NCBI RefSeq assembly: GCF_900461555.1
Contig: NZ_UGOX01000001.1
Coordinates: 1 to 64,000, forward strand
Length of the DNA stretch: 64,000 bases
Direction: 5' to 3'
DNA from: Legionella quinlivanii
GTDB lineage: Bacteria; Pseudomonadota; Gammaproteobacteria; Legionellales; Legionellaceae
Part shown: positions 49,076 to 58,748 of the stretch, piece by piece
Position numbering within the stretch: the first letter of the stretch is position 1
Layout of the letters: every line of letters begins with the position of its first letter
Program-made: the position numbers and the translations under genes
Notes under the pieces: generated by a model
Told to the model about the DNA's origin: nothing
Database searches by the model: none
What the model saw: the letters and a program-made list of their open reading frames with translations, nothing else

Positions 49076-49987
49076 ATGGCGATTACCCTGATTATATATG
49101 TCATCCTGATGTTGAGTACGGTCTGTGTGATCGCCATGTTCTATCAAATGAACCATCAGCAAAAAACGCGCCTGGCGATTGCTGATTATTTAAAGCTGGG
49201 CATCAGCGGTATAATTGCCTTTATTGCGGATACTTTAGGTGTCGGCAGTTTTGCCGTTAATGTCGCGCTGGCCAAGCTTCTGGGTACTTTCCCAGATGAT
49301 GAATTGCCGGCGGTCAATAACGGCGCCCAGGTGATTCCGGGAACTATCGAGTCGCTTTTTTTCATGCAGCTGGTTGATGTAGATTTAACCACCATGCTGA
49401 CGCTGGTTATTGGAACCTGTGTCGGTGGTTTGATTGGCGGAGCTATCGTTAGCAGGCTGAGCAAGCAGGCAATCCGTTTAACGATGATCTGTTGTTTTGC
49501 GGGGATTATTCTCCTGCTGCTTGCCCATCAGTTCCGATTAATGCCGGTGGGCGGTGATGTGGTTGAGCTGCAGGGAGCCAAACTGGTGATTGGTTTTCTG
49601 GCAATGGTTATCTGCGGTGCTCTGACTTCAGCAGGCATTGGATTGTTTGTAATGATCCAGGGTGTTCTGTTTCTGATGAATGTTTCACCGATTGTCGCCT
49701 TTCCTATCATGACCACCGCTGGAGCAATGCAACAACCGCTCACCACACTGGTTTTTTTGCAACAGGATAAAATACCCTTAAAGAAAACCATGATCTTAAG
49801 CCTTTCCGGCTGTCTGGGCGTTTTAATCACCTTGCCCCTGTTTGCGCATTTGACCGTGACCTGGCTGCACACACTGCTTCTGTTAATCATTATTTACAAT
49901 TTGTATGCTATAAGCAGAACCTATCTTAAAGTTCGCCGCTCACCCCGTCAGAACATTGGGTTTTCCGGGCTGGTTGTTAGTGATTAA
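49076..49987 (+). CDS. TSUP (TauE/SafE) family permease
   Basis: A 303-residue membrane protein with about eight membrane segments in two repeats. Family features include the glycine/aspartate-rich FIADTLGVGSFAVNVALAKL (about 42-61), NNGAQVIPGT (about 81) and the second-half GALTSAGIGLFVMIQGVLFLM (about 182). Members export sulfite, sulfoacetate or related anions; the substrate is not predictable. ATG 49076 removes an unsupported upstream extension. Confidence 0.85.
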   Translation: MAITLIIYVILMLSTVCVIAMFYQMNHQQKTRLAIADYLKLGISGIIAFIADTLGVGSFAVNVALAKLLGTFPDDELPAVNNGAQVIPGTIESLFFMQLVDVDLTTMLTLVIGTCVGGLIGGAIVSRLSKQAIRLTMICCFAGIILLLLAHQFRLMPVGGDVVELQGAKLVIGFLAMVICGALTSAGIGLFVMIQGVLFLMNVSPIVAFPIMTTAGAMQQPLTTLVFLQQDKIPLKKTMILSLSGCLGVLITLPLFAHLTVTWLHTLLLLIIIYNLYAISRTYLKVRRSPRQNIGFSGLVVSD

Positions 49988-50031
49988 GTTTTTTATACTC
50001 TTGGATGTCTGATTTTCACAAGGATGGATTT

Positions 50032-51114
50032 ATGAATTTAATCAAGAAGTTGCAAATAATATTTTGCGGGCTGCTGATCTCTGCTGTTTCGTATGGGTTT
50101 AGCCCAGTGTTCGACACGATGGTGATTTTTGGCGACAGTTTATCAGACAATGGTAATCTATATCGTTATTTTCTCCATTTTCTACCGGTTTCCCCTCCCT
50201 ATCACGAAGGGCATTTTTCCAATGGGCCTTTATGGGCTGAATATGTGTATCAGAATTATTTTCCTTCTGATTATACCATCGGTTTTCAGAATTACGCGGT
50301 AGGGGGAGCCGGGGCGGTATTATCCTATAAAGAAAACCTGCCCTTTACTTTAACTGTGGAGCTGGATGATTATCTTTACTGGAATACCTACGGCCACAAA
50401 GAAACCAGCCTGTATTCCATATGGATTGGTGCTAATAATTATATCAATGGCCCTACCAACGTGGAGCCTCTGACTGACGGCGTTGTCGATGCGATAGGGA
50501 ATGTGACAGAACGCCTGATTGGCCGGGGCGGCAATAAATTTCTGATCATTAATTTACCTGACTTGGCTAAACTGCCGCAATCGAAAAAGATGAGTGATCC
50601 CGCGCTATTGACGCGCCTGACTCTGGCCCACAATCAAAAGTTACAGCAGCGGGTTGAAACTTTGCGTAACCAATATCCCGATGTCCTGTTTTTATATTTT
50701 GATGCCTATACTTTTTTTAATGAGTCGAGCACTCATCCGGCGGATTATAATATAACGAATATTGAAGATCCCTGCTATATGGGCAGTTACAGCGGCTGGC
50801 TTACGGCACTTCTCCCTTCGCGGGCTGCTTTGCATGATTTTTTAAAACAACAGAATCACTCAATGACTGATGCGCAATGGTCCATTATTGAATCCAATCC
50901 GGTATTGCATGAGGCTGCCGAAACAGCCTATGTTTATTCGCGATTACCAGAGGCTGCCAAAGAAGAGCCGCTTTCCTGCGAAAGTTATTTATTCTGGGAT
51001 CACGTGCATCCCACCACGGTTGTGCACCGCTTAATTGCGGAGCAAGTTAGTAAACTGATTGAGGAAGCCGGTCTTGAGCCAGGCTGGCCAGAATCAATCT
51101 CTCAAAAAGGTTAG
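50032..51114 (+). CDS. Secreted GDSL (SGNH) lipase, PlaA-like
   Basis: A 360-residue lipase/acyltransferase with an N-terminal signal peptide (LQIIFCGLLISAVSYGFS). Block I is VIFGDSLSDNGNLY (catalytic Ser, about 33), block II the Gly in AVGGAGA, block III the Asn in SIWIGANNY, and block V the catalytic pair in WDHVHPT (about 327). This matches the PlaA/PlaC/PlaD family of Legionella phospholipases and lysophospholipases; which subtype is uncertain. AAGGA lies upstream of ATG 50032. darP follows after 2 bases. Confidence 0.88.
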   Translation: MNLIKKLQIIFCGLLISAVSYGFSPVFDTMVIFGDSLSDNGNLYRYFLHFLPVSPPYHEGHFSNGPLWAEYVYQNYFPSDYTIGFQNYAVGGAGAVLSYKENLPFTLTVELDDYLYWNTYGHKETSLYSIWIGANNYINGPTNVEPLTDGVVDAIGNVTERLIGRGGNKFLIINLPDLAKLPQSKKMSDPALLTRLTLAHNQKLQQRVETLRNQYPDVLFLYFDAYTFFNESSTHPADYNITNIEDPCYMGSYSGWLTALLPSRAALHDFLKQQNHSMTDAQWSIIESNPVLHEAAETAYVYSRLPEAAKEEPLSCESYLFWDHVHPTTVVHRLIAEQVSKLIEEAGLEPGWPESISQKG

Positions 51115-51116
51115 TA

Positions 51117-51599
51117 ATGGAAGAGATAAGCAAATCACAAAAAAAGCGTGATGCAGACGCTTTAAAGAAATTAGGGGTTAAATTGGTCGAGCTACCCGCT
51201 GCTACTCTGGATGAGCTCCCCCTGACTGAAACCTTGCGCCAGGCGATTGATGCAGCGAAAACGATCAAAAGCCATGGTGCAACCCGGCGTCAGGCGCAGT
51301 TGATTGGAAAGTTAATGCGAGGCGCTGATCATGAGGCCATCCTGGAGGCCTATGAATTATTGCAGGCTGAAAAAAGCGCGCAAACAGCCAGTTTTCATGA
51401 GGTGGAAGACTGGCGGGAGCGATTAATGAGTGAAGGAAATGAAGCGCTTACTGAATTTATCAATGATTATCAGCCGCAAGATGTGCAGCAATTACGTCAA
51501 TTAATCAAAAAGGCAATTGATGAACGTAAAGCCAATCGATCCTTAGGTGCCTACAAGGCGCTTTTCCGCATGATCCGCGAGGCGGTTGAGGAACAGTAA
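51117..51599 (+). CDS. darP: Ribosome biogenesis factor DarP/YjgA
   Basis: A DUF615 protein that associates with the 50S subunit during late assembly. The 160-residue helical protein has the N-terminal SKSQKKRDADALKKLGVKLVEL, the LPLTETLRQAIDAAKTIKSHGATRRQAQLIGKLMR block (about 37-71) and the C-terminal KKAIDERKANRSLGAYKALFRMI. It sits two bases after the lipase gene and 63 bases before rlmKL, another ribosome-maturation gene. Confidence 0.95.
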   Translation: MEEISKSQKKRDADALKKLGVKLVELPAATLDELPLTETLRQAIDAAKTIKSHGATRRQAQLIGKLMRGADHEAILEAYELLQAEKSAQTASFHEVEDWRERLMSEGNEALTEFINDYQPQDVQQLRQLIKKAIDERKANRSLGAYKALFRMIREAVEEQ

Positions 51600-51662
51600 C
51601 TTTGGACAAAAAATAATTGCTCGCCTAGAATACGGGCTAACTATTTATATTGAAGAGAAGGC

Positions 51663-53777
51663 ATGAATTATTCCCTGTTTGTCAGTTGTGCCAAGGGATT
51701 GGAGTATTTACTCGAGGCTGAGCTTAAAGTCTTGGGATTGCATGTAACACGCGTAAGCCCGCAAGGTGTTTATGGCGAGGCCGGTTTACAGGTTATTTAC
51801 CAGATTTGCATCTGGTCGCGTCTGGCCAATCGGGTTCAATTGATATTGTTCAGCGGCCAGGCTCATAATGAACAAAGCCTGTATCAGCTTTGTAATCAGT
51901 TTCCCTGGCAAACGGTATTCAAAGCCGATAAAACACTGGCGATTGAGTTTCATGGCTCTTCAAGCCATATTCGTAACTCTATGTATGGCGCCCAGGTGGT
52001 TAAGGATGGTATTGTCGACCATTTCAGGAAGTTGCATGGACAGAGGCCGTCCATTGATCGCGAAAAACCGCAGATAAGATTGCATGCGCATTTGAAACTT
52101 GATGTGGTGACTGTAAGTCTGGATATGACCGGCTACAGCCTGCATCAGCGAGGCTACCGCCAGCAAGCGGGTGATGCGCCCCTCAAAGAAACTCTGGCAG
52201 CTGCCATGCTCCTTCGAGCCAAATGGCCGGAACTGGCAGAGAAGGGATATAGTTTCCAGGATCCTTTCTGTGGTTCAGGTACTTTGGTGATCGAAGCGGC
52301 TATGATGTCTGCCAATATTGCTCCTGGATTATTGCGCAATGATCAATCGCTTATTCATTGGGTTCAGCATCATGAATCGCTCTGGGAAAAGTTGCGAACT
52401 CTGGCACTGCAACAGGTCAGGCCCTCGCATTGCCGGATTAAAGGCAGTGATAGTAATGGCAAACTGATTCGAATGGCCCTCGCCAATGCAGAAAAGGCCG
52501 GTGTGGCTCGCCTGGTGGAGTTTGAGCAGCAAGCTCTACAGGATGCACGTCCGGTGGCGGCAAAAGGTTTGCTGCTGTGTAATCCGCCCTATGGTGAGAG
52601 AATGGGAGAGGCTACCCAACTGATTCCACTGTATCAGCAATTGGGAGCGATCTGCCATAAATACTTCCAGGGCTGGGAAGCTGCTTTTCTAACTACCAAC
52701 CCCTTGCTGGCCAAAGCGGTAGGCCTTCGTTCCAGTAAGCAATATACCCTGTTCAATGGTCCTCTGGAATGCAAGCTCTACTGTCTGACCATAAGTGCTT
52801 GCAATCAGTTGAAGAATAATGATAGAGAGTCGCTTTCTTCCGGGGCACAAATGCTGGCAAACCGTCTGCAAAAGAATGCACAGCATCTACAGAAATGGGT
52901 GAAGAAAAACAACATCAGCTGCTATCGGGTTTACGACGCCGATTTACCGGAATATGCCTATGCAATTGATGTGTATAAGGATTACGCGGTACTTCAGGAA
53001 TATGCTGCTCCCGCATCAATTGCTGCTCATAAAGCGGAAAAGCGAAGCCTGGAAGTCATGCAGGTTGTGCCCATAGCCTTGCATATTGATCCGGATAAGC
53101 TGGTTGTCAAAACCAGAAAGCAGCAAAAAGGAAGCGATCAGTACCAGAAAGTGAAGCAAACGCAGCATACTATGATTGTGGAGGAAGGCCGGGCCAGTCT
53201 TAAAGTGAATTTGTATGATTATCTGGATACCGGTTTATTTCTTGATCATCGTCCCTTGCGTCTGCGTTTTGCCGCACTGCCTTCAGGAACCCGGTTCTTA
53301 AATTGTTTCTGTTATACCGCCAGTGCCAGCGTTCATGCCGCTTTGGCAGGAGCCTTTACCACTAATGTCGATTTGTCGAACACCTATCTGAATTGGGCTG
53401 AAGAAAACTTTCGCTTGAATCATATTGACTTATCCCGCCATCAGTTTGTGCATTTTGATTGCCTGGAGTGGTTGAAAATAGCCAAAGATAAATATGATGT
53501 GATTTTTCTCGATCCTCCCAGTTTCTCCAACTCCAAACGTATGAAAACGACACTGGATATACAAAGGGATCAAATCCTTTTAGTGGAAGAAGCCATGCGC
53601 CTTCTAAATAAGCAAGGCGTGCTTTACTTCTCAACTAATCTGCGCCAGTTTAAACTGGCTCCAGAGATTAGCGAGCGCTATCTGGTGAAGGATATCAGCG
53701 CGGAAACCATTGATCTGGATTTCAAGCGTAACAAGCGGATTCATCAGTGCTTTATGATTAGTCATCGAAGCGAGTAA
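51663..53777 (+). CDS. rlmL: 23S rRNA methyltransferase RlmKL
   Basis: A bifunctional enzyme methylating G2445 (N2, RlmL half) and G2069 (N7, RlmK half) of 23S rRNA. The 704-residue protein has an N-terminal THUMP region (about 45-155), the RlmL methyltransferase with SFQDPFCGSGTLVIEAAMM (about 197) and CNPPYGERMGE (about 304), and the RlmK methyltransferase with LNCFCYTASASVHAALAGA (about 545) and DVIFLDPPSFSNSKRM (about 613). The length matches the fused gamma-proteobacterial form. Confidence 0.96.
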   Translation: MNYSLFVSCAKGLEYLLEAELKVLGLHVTRVSPQGVYGEAGLQVIYQICIWSRLANRVQLILFSGQAHNEQSLYQLCNQFPWQTVFKADKTLAIEFHGSSSHIRNSMYGAQVVKDGIVDHFRKLHGQRPSIDREKPQIRLHAHLKLDVVTVSLDMTGYSLHQRGYRQQAGDAPLKETLAAAMLLRAKWPELAEKGYSFQDPFCGSGTLVIEAAMMSANIAPGLLRNDQSLIHWVQHHESLWEKLRTLALQQVRPSHCRIKGSDSNGKLIRMALANAEKAGVARLVEFEQQALQDARPVAAKGLLLCNPPYGERMGEATQLIPLYQQLGAICHKYFQGWEAAFLTTNPLLAKAVGLRSSKQYTLFNGPLECKLYCLTISACNQLKNNDRESLSSGAQMLANRLQKNAQHLQKWVKKNNISCYRVYDADLPEYAYAIDVYKDYAVLQEYAAPASIAAHKAEKRSLEVMQVVPIALHIDPDKLVVKTRKQQKGSDQYQKVKQTQHTMIVEEGRASLKVNLYDYLDTGLFLDHRPLRLRFAALPSGTRFLNCFCYTASASVHAALAGAFTTNVDLSNTYLNWAEENFRLNHIDLSRHQFVHFDCLEWLKIAKDKYDVIFLDPPSFSNSKRMKTTLDIQRDQILLVEEAMRLLNKQGVLYFSTNLRQFKLAPEISERYLVKDISAETIDLDFKRNKRIHQCFMISHRSE

Positions 53778-53858
53778 ATCACAACGATCAGAGGGCAAAA
53801 ATTAGGCATGATTTGCAGATTTTGACTACACTATAGTTATTACCAAGCTGTTTGAGTA

Positions 53859-55205
53859 ATGATAATGGCTGCAAATCCGAAGGACAGCCCGCCCTCTGCT
53901 GTTAAACCTGCTTTTGAAGCAGCGAAAGTGACTGATGTTGTTGACGCGCTCAAGAGTCTTTGTAACCAGACCGAAGACTATCTACCTGTCGCGGGCCCAT
54001 TGCCAAAAAATACTTATACCTATCAACTCGAGTTGCTCTCGCAGAAATTGCTGGCATTGGAAGATTTTTATATAAAAAATAGTGACGGGGAGTTCCAGAT
54101 TATTTTTGATGATGGGACGCAGCTTGAACTGACCAAAATCCTGACGCATGCCAATTTTGAGCATTTGGAATTCAAGCCGCCCGATTTTAAAAAATATGAA
54201 GAATATATTTATAATCATTCGCAATATAAACCGGATATAGAGAATGTTTTCCCAAGTGAAGAACTGTTTCGAGCCAATGATAAAACCGGCGCGCTTCGCG
54301 AACTCAATTATGCCGAAATGATGGCCCTCAATCTTTATACCTCTCAGGATTATTATAAAAATATCAATGCGCTGACTCGCGGTACCTATGAGTTTGAAGA
54401 CAGACCCGAATGGATACGAGATGTTATCCTGCATGCGGTAATGAGCGCCAGCGGCCTGTCTAAAGCGCAGGAAGTTACTATTCCGGGAACCTTTCGTTAC
54501 GAAAGTGTGTATAGCGAGGATGCACTGAAGCAGCGTATTGAACTCGCGGAGACAGGCGGAGTCAGTATTGAGCGCAATTTTATCAGTTCCGCTGAAATGC
54601 CTGCAGAACGATTCGTCGATAAAATTGCAATCACTTATACTGACGTCAAGGGAAAATGCATTGCACCTTTATCCGCGTATCCCAATGAGCGTGAGTTTCT
54701 GATTCCTCCCACCCAAATGCAATGGAAGGGGTATCGACAGGAAGGGGATACGCATTATTTCCATGCCAGCCCGGTTGTTGATTTGCAGAAAGTCCATGAA
54801 GAAGCTTTGGAGATGACTTCACCTGAGATGCAAGCCACGTATCAGTTGATGTTCCTGAATAATCATGTGCAAATGATGCAAAAGCAATTTGAAGCTTTGG
54901 ATAGCGATGTGCAGGAAGCTTTATCACCCAGGCTTGCTGAACTGCAAAATTACATTTATGAGAACGGGCTTGCATTACAGGAGGGCTCTATTACCAGCCA
55001 GGAGATATCCGACTCTCTGGATGGATTATGGGAGCAGCTCAGTAATTTGAGTGAAGAGGCGCAAGTCTTGCAGAATAAAGAATTAATTGCTCAGGAAAAT
55101 GTTGCCGAAACTGGCTATAGCTCTGGTCACTATAAGTTAAGGTTATCGGAGATGAAAGACGATCCGGAGCCAGAGCAAGAGCAGGATTATGGTTATAAAT
55201 ACTAG
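53859..55205 (+). CDS. Predicted mono-ADP-ribosyltransferase, effector candidate
   Basis: A 448-residue soluble protein with no signal peptide whose middle region carries the R-S-E ADP-ribosyltransferase motif set in order. ALNLYTSQDYYKNINALTRG (156-175) resembles the helix preceding the catalytic core in ART toxins. TFRYES (211-216) supplies the NAD-binding Arg (R213). FISSA (241-245) matches the STS strand. CIAPLSAYPNEREFLIPP (267-284) carries the E-x-E catalytic pair (E277, E279). The C-terminal part is coiled-coil-like and Glu/Gln-rich, ending in an acidic tail (432-446) like Dot/Icm E-block signals. ATG 53859 or 53865 may start it. The target is unknown. Confidence 0.75.
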   Translation: MIMAANPKDSPPSAVKPAFEAAKVTDVVDALKSLCNQTEDYLPVAGPLPKNTYTYQLELLSQKLLALEDFYIKNSDGEFQIIFDDGTQLELTKILTHANFEHLEFKPPDFKKYEEYIYNHSQYKPDIENVFPSEELFRANDKTGALRELNYAEMMALNLYTSQDYYKNINALTRGTYEFEDRPEWIRDVILHAVMSASGLSKAQEVTIPGTFRYESVYSEDALKQRIELAETGGVSIERNFISSAEMPAERFVDKIAITYTDVKGKCIAPLSAYPNEREFLIPPTQMQWKGYRQEGDTHYFHASPVVDLQKVHEEALEMTSPEMQATYQLMFLNNHVQMMQKQFEALDSDVQEALSPRLAELQNYIYENGLALQEGSITSQEISDSLDGLWEQLSNLSEEAQVLQNKELIAQENVAETGYSSGHYKLRLSEMKDDPEPEQEQDYGYKY

Positions 55206-55282
55206 GGCGTGTGTTTTGGAAGTTATTGTCAGCCTGCTTCTTGTTCATGAGGGATCGAGTCGATCTATCGGGATTTCCGGAT

Positions 55283-55366
55283 CCTCCGCATGAGGCGGAG
55301 GACGTAGAAGTTGGATGAAGCGGAGGACGTAGAAGTTGGATGAACGGAAGACGTAGAAGTTGGATG
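55283..55366. repeat. Hairpin plus three 25-base tandem repeats
   Basis: A 7-base stem CCTCCGC/GCGGAGG with loop ATGAG (55283-55301). Its right arm begins a 25-base unit, GCGGAGGACGTAG followed by AAGTTGGATGAA, present at 55295-55319 and 55320-55344 and, with one change and truncation, at 55345-55366. The array abuts the stop of the next gene. Confidence 0.85.
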
Positions 55367-55948
55367 TTAAATCTCCGGCGGATTTTTTGTATCTTTTATA
55401 ATGACTTCTTCCTGAGTGTGAACAGAGGTTGGGGCCGGCTCTGCAACTACTACAGGTTCGGTGCCATGCAGTTCATCGCGCAATTTAGGCAGATAGCCTG
55501 CCATAAAACAAAGCTCTGCAACCAAGAACAGAGGAGCCACCAGAGCCTGCTGCACATTGGTCATGAAAGCAGGTTTGCTGCCTTCCATGAAATGGCCTGC
55601 CAATTGCAGGATCCAGCCAATAACAAAGCAGAGTATGAAAATCCATAAGTTGAGTCCGGTAGGCCCTGGAGCACTTAGAACCGCGCTAATCCACAATAAA
55701 ATCGCCAGCACAGGTAATAGAAGCAAGGTCAGGCGCCAGTTTAATTTGAAGTAATAAATTAATACGGCAACGGTCAAAATTTCTGCCAGCGTGATATCAA
55801 AAACTCCAGGTACAATTACATGAAAGTAGCCAAAAAAAATCATCAGGCTGAATATAATTAATGGAACGCCCGCCAGATGAGTGTAAAGCGTGGTTTTTTC
55901 CTGATGGTATTTGCGATACAAATAAGCCTGCTCGAGAAACGTTTTCAT
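55367..55948 (-). CDS. Mpo1-like (DUF962) membrane protein
   Basis: A 193-residue member of the DUF962/YGL010w family, related to yeast Mpo1, an Fe-dependent dioxygenase of 2-hydroxy fatty acids. YRKYHQEKTTLYTHLAGVPLI (about 12-32) and QLAGHFMEGSKPAF (about 120) carry the conserved His residues, between four membrane segments. The C-terminal 30 residues form a polar tail. ATG 55948 has AAGGA 7 bases upstream; the longer in-frame start is rejected. The bacterial role is unknown. Confidence 0.8.
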   Translation of the reverse strand: MKTFLEQAYLYRKYHQEKTTLYTHLAGVPLIIFSLMIFFGYFHVIVPGVFDITLAEILTVAVLIYYFKLNWRLTLLLLPVLAILLWISAVLSAPGPTGLNLWIFILCFVIGWILQLAGHFMEGSKPAFMTNVQQALVAPLFLVAELCFMAGYLPKLRDELHGTEPVVVAEPAPTSVHTQEEVIIKDTKNPPEI

Positions 55949-56111
55949 CCTGAATTCCTTGCTGTTTTTTCCTAAACTTAGCATAATTTGAACAAAATCA
56001 CCAACCCAGTTCGTTTCTCAAGCAGGCTCTTTAGCCTGATAGACATCAATAGCTCTCAGAGGAAAACAAGCAGCTAACTTGTGATAATTATTTCTATGAG
56101 CTTTTTTGCTG

Positions 56112-56663
56112 CTAGTCATTGAAACCATTTAAGCCATTGAATGAAGGCATACAGGAAGTGAACATTTCATATACTGTCTCTGCCAATGTCTGTGGTTTGC
56201 TTGAAGCCTGCGGGAAAAATCTGTGCTTGCCAGTATGGTTAATGAGGCTGTCATTAGACGGAGATAGTACTTGATTAAAGAGGCTGCGTATTTCAGTAAT
56301 ATCTTTCTTTTCTATAAGACCTATCCACTGATCTGTTGACCTATTTATATTTGCCTGGATGGCAGGTTGCCGGGCAAGTAAATAGACCATGTCGTCAGTT
56401 GAATCCAGTGCTTCCCTAATGATCAGATTGAAGGAAGGGGTAATGCTTTGGCTCATATTTGGGAGACTAAGCAGACTATCGACTGCCTTATAGGCCTGCT
56501 CACGGATGGCCAGGCGAAGCGCATAATGCTGACCTTCTGGCAGATTCGATTGATAGTCGCTATGAGATAATAATGTATCCAGGGACACTGCATTCGGGTA
56601 TTCCAGGGGATTTTTTGTCTTCAGAATAGCATGTTCAAGTGTGATTAAATCAAAACTAAGCAT
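56112..56663 (-). CDS. Hypothetical protein, lineage-specific
   Basis: Not recognised. The 183-residue soluble protein from ATG 56663 (a TTG 15 bases upstream is the alternative; neither has a clear ribosome-binding site) is helical, with short repeats of ankyrin-like flavour (YALRLAIREQAYKAVDSLLSLPNM; MVYLLARQPAIQANINRS). The C-terminus (PQTLAETVYEMFTSCMPSFNG) contains a small Glu-bearing segment. It could be a small effector or a degenerate ankyrin protein. It is flanked by transporter and membrane-protein genes without obvious linkage. Confidence 0.5.
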   Translation of the reverse strand: MLSFDLITLEHAILKTKNPLEYPNAVSLDTLLSHSDYQSNLPEGQHYALRLAIREQAYKAVDSLLSLPNMSQSITPSFNLIIREALDSTDDMVYLLARQPAIQANINRSTDQWIGLIEKKDITEIRSLFNQVLSPSNDSLINHTGKHRFFPQASSKPQTLAETVYEMFTSCMPSFNGLNGFND

Positions 56664-56725
56664 GGATGTTTCGCTCAAGGGTTAAAAAAGACGCCTGAAG
56701 AGCAGGGCACAACAGGCGGAGTTAT

Positions 56726-58018
56726 TTAGATCAGACTATAAAGAATGGCTGAAATAGCGATTAGCCCCATCGTTATCACAAAGGTATTGATAAAAGGTTG
56801 CTTATACTTTTTCAAGACAGGAATTTTGGCAATGGCATACATAGGCATTAAGAATAGTATGATTGCAATGACTGGACCTCCCAAGGTTTCTATCATGCCC
56901 AGAATACTGGGATTGACGGTCGCCACCAGCCAGCAAGTGATAATCATAAACACTTCAATGGCCAGTTGTATTTTATTATGGGCAATATCCCTGTTTCGTT
57001 TTTGTAATCCCTTGACAATTAATCCCTGCAAGCCTTCGCTGGCGCCAAGGTAATGCCCGAGAAAGGATTTTGAAATCGCAATAAAGGCAATAAAAGGAGC
57101 GATGTAGGCAATCACTGGGGTTTTAAAATGATTGGCTAAATAGGACAAAATGGAAATATTTTGTTGTTTGGCGAGAATCAGATCCTGGGGTGAAAGGCTA
57201 AGTACACAGCTGAATACAAAAAACATGACAGTGGCCACCATCATTAGATGACTGTATTTTAAAATGGACGAGCTTTTTTGGTCAGCTTCAGTAGAGTAGC
57301 GCTGTTTCTGAGCAACGGCGAATGAAGAGATGATCGGCGTGTGATTAAAAGAAAATACCATCACAGGAATCACCAGCCACAGTGTTTTCCAGAAGCTGCT
57401 GCTGGCGGCAACCTCGCTTAAGCTGCTGCTCTCTGCAAAAATAGCACTATTCCAGTGCGGAATAAGATAAAGAGACAAAAGAATGAGAACGGTGACGAAA
57501 GGATAAACCAATAGACTCATCGAGCGTACGATCATTTGCTGACCAAAGCGAACGATGGCCATCAACGCCAGGACGAGCACCAGCGCTATCAGTGAGCGTG
57601 GCGGTGGAGTAACTCCCATTTGGTTTAATAAAAAGCTTTGCGTTGTATTGGTAATGGCTACACTATACATCAGCAGGATAGGGTAAATAGTAAAAAAATA
57701 CAGCAGGGTAAGAATACGTCCTGCCCGTGAGCCAAAATGCTCATCGACCACTTCCGTAATATCACTGCTTTTGCCCGAGCCTGACAAAACAAAACGGCAG
57801 AGTGCCTGATGGGAAAAATAAGTCATCGGGAAAGCCAGCAAAGCCATGATAATCAGCGGCCAGATGCCATGTAAACCGGCGTTAATAGGAAGAAATAAGG
57901 TTCCTGCCCCAATGGCGGTGCCATAAAGACCCAGCACCCATATGGTATCTTGCTTATTCCATTCAGAAACATGGCGTTTTTGTGAGGCTAAGGATCCAAC
58001 TATTCCTTCTACAGACAT
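56726..58018 (-). CDS. HAAAP-family amino-acid permease (SdaC/TdcC-like)
   Basis: A 430-residue transporter with about 11 membrane segments. WVLGLYGTAIGAGTLFLPINAG (about 27-48) is the typical first helix of the hydroxy/aromatic amino acid permease family, and VFSFNHTPIISSFAVAQKQRY (about 220) is characteristic of the serine/threonine SdaC-TdcC branch. Likely a proton- or sodium-coupled serine or threonine importer. AGGAT precedes the ATG. Confidence 0.85.
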   Translation of the reverse strand: MSVEGIVGSLASQKRHVSEWNKQDTIWVLGLYGTAIGAGTLFLPINAGLHGIWPLIIMALLAFPMTYFSHQALCRFVLSGSGKSSDITEVVDEHFGSRAGRILTLLYFFTIYPILLMYSVAITNTTQSFLLNQMGVTPPPRSLIALVLVLALMAIVRFGQQMIVRSMSLLVYPFVTVLILLSLYLIPHWNSAIFAESSSLSEVAASSSFWKTLWLVIPVMVFSFNHTPIISSFAVAQKQRYSTEADQKSSSILKYSHLMMVATVMFFVFSCVLSLSPQDLILAKQQNISILSYLANHFKTPVIAYIAPFIAFIAISKSFLGHYLGASEGLQGLIVKGLQKRNRDIAHNKIQLAIEVFMIITCWLVATVNPSILGMIETLGGPVIAIILFLMPMYAIAKIPVLKKYKQPFINTFVITMGLIAISAILYSLI

Positions 58019-58160
58019 AACATATCCTCGTTGAGTGATAAATTAGCATGATTCAGCTCATTTCCTGACTTTAACGCATTCTATCCCTTCAGAAAATCAT
58101 ACGGGCAGTTTGTACTATTTTTGGGCAAGACATTTATCTTAGCGAATCTATTCTGACAAA

Positions 58161-58748
58161 TCAAGTGTCAGCTTGTTCAATAAGTTCATTATAACGATAA
58201 CAAGAGCGCATATGGTCATTAACCATGCCAACGGACTGCATAAATGCATAGCAGCTGGTAGGACCGAGGAAGGCAAACCCATCTTTACGCATTTGTCTGG
58301 CCATAGCACGAGATTCGCTGGATTCAGTGGGAATCTCGGATAAATCATGCCTTTTATTGACAATAACCTGTCCGTTGGTAAATTGCCAGAGGTAATCAAC
58401 AATAGATTGTGTTTCTTCGATACGCAGAAATGCCTGTGCATTTTTCCTGATTGAAAAAATTTTGAGCCGATTACGAATTAATTCCTCATTACTCAGAAAT
58501 GTGATTAGCTCATTATCACTTAAAGCCGCCAGGCGTTCGGGAGAAAAATTATAAAACGCCTTACGCATTATTTCGCGTCGTTTCAGAATAATATGCCAGC
58601 TCAAGCCTGCCTGCATACTTTCCAGGACAATCATTTCAAAAAGTTTGTCGCGATTTTTAAGGGGAACACCCCATTCTTCATCATGATAGCGTTGGTATAG
58701 CTCATCTTTCTGACACCAGGCGCAGCGAATCCGCTCAGAGTTTTTCAA
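58161..58748 (-). CDS. tag: DNA-3-methyladenine glycosylase I
   Basis: Excises 3-methyladenine from DNA. The protein is 195 residues from TTG 58748. RCAWCQKDELYQRYHDEEWGVP (about 8-29) and the C-terminal GPTSCYAFMQSVGMVNDHMRSC provide the Cys/His zinc ligands, and LESMQAGLSWHIILKRRE is the HhH-glycosylase core. There is no ATG near the normal N-terminus; TTG 58748 has GGAAG upstream and overlaps the end of pagP by 14 bases. The longer in-frame extension through pagP is not credible. Confidence 0.92.
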   Translation of the reverse strand: MKNSERIRCAWCQKDELYQRYHDEEWGVPLKNRDKLFEMIVLESMQAGLSWHIILKRREIMRKAFYNFSPERLAALSDNELITFLSNEELIRNRLKIFSIRKNAQAFLRIEETQSIVDYLWQFTNGQVIVNKRHDLSEIPTESSESRAMARQMRKDGFAFLGPTSCYAFMQSVGMVNDHMRSCYRYNELIEQADT

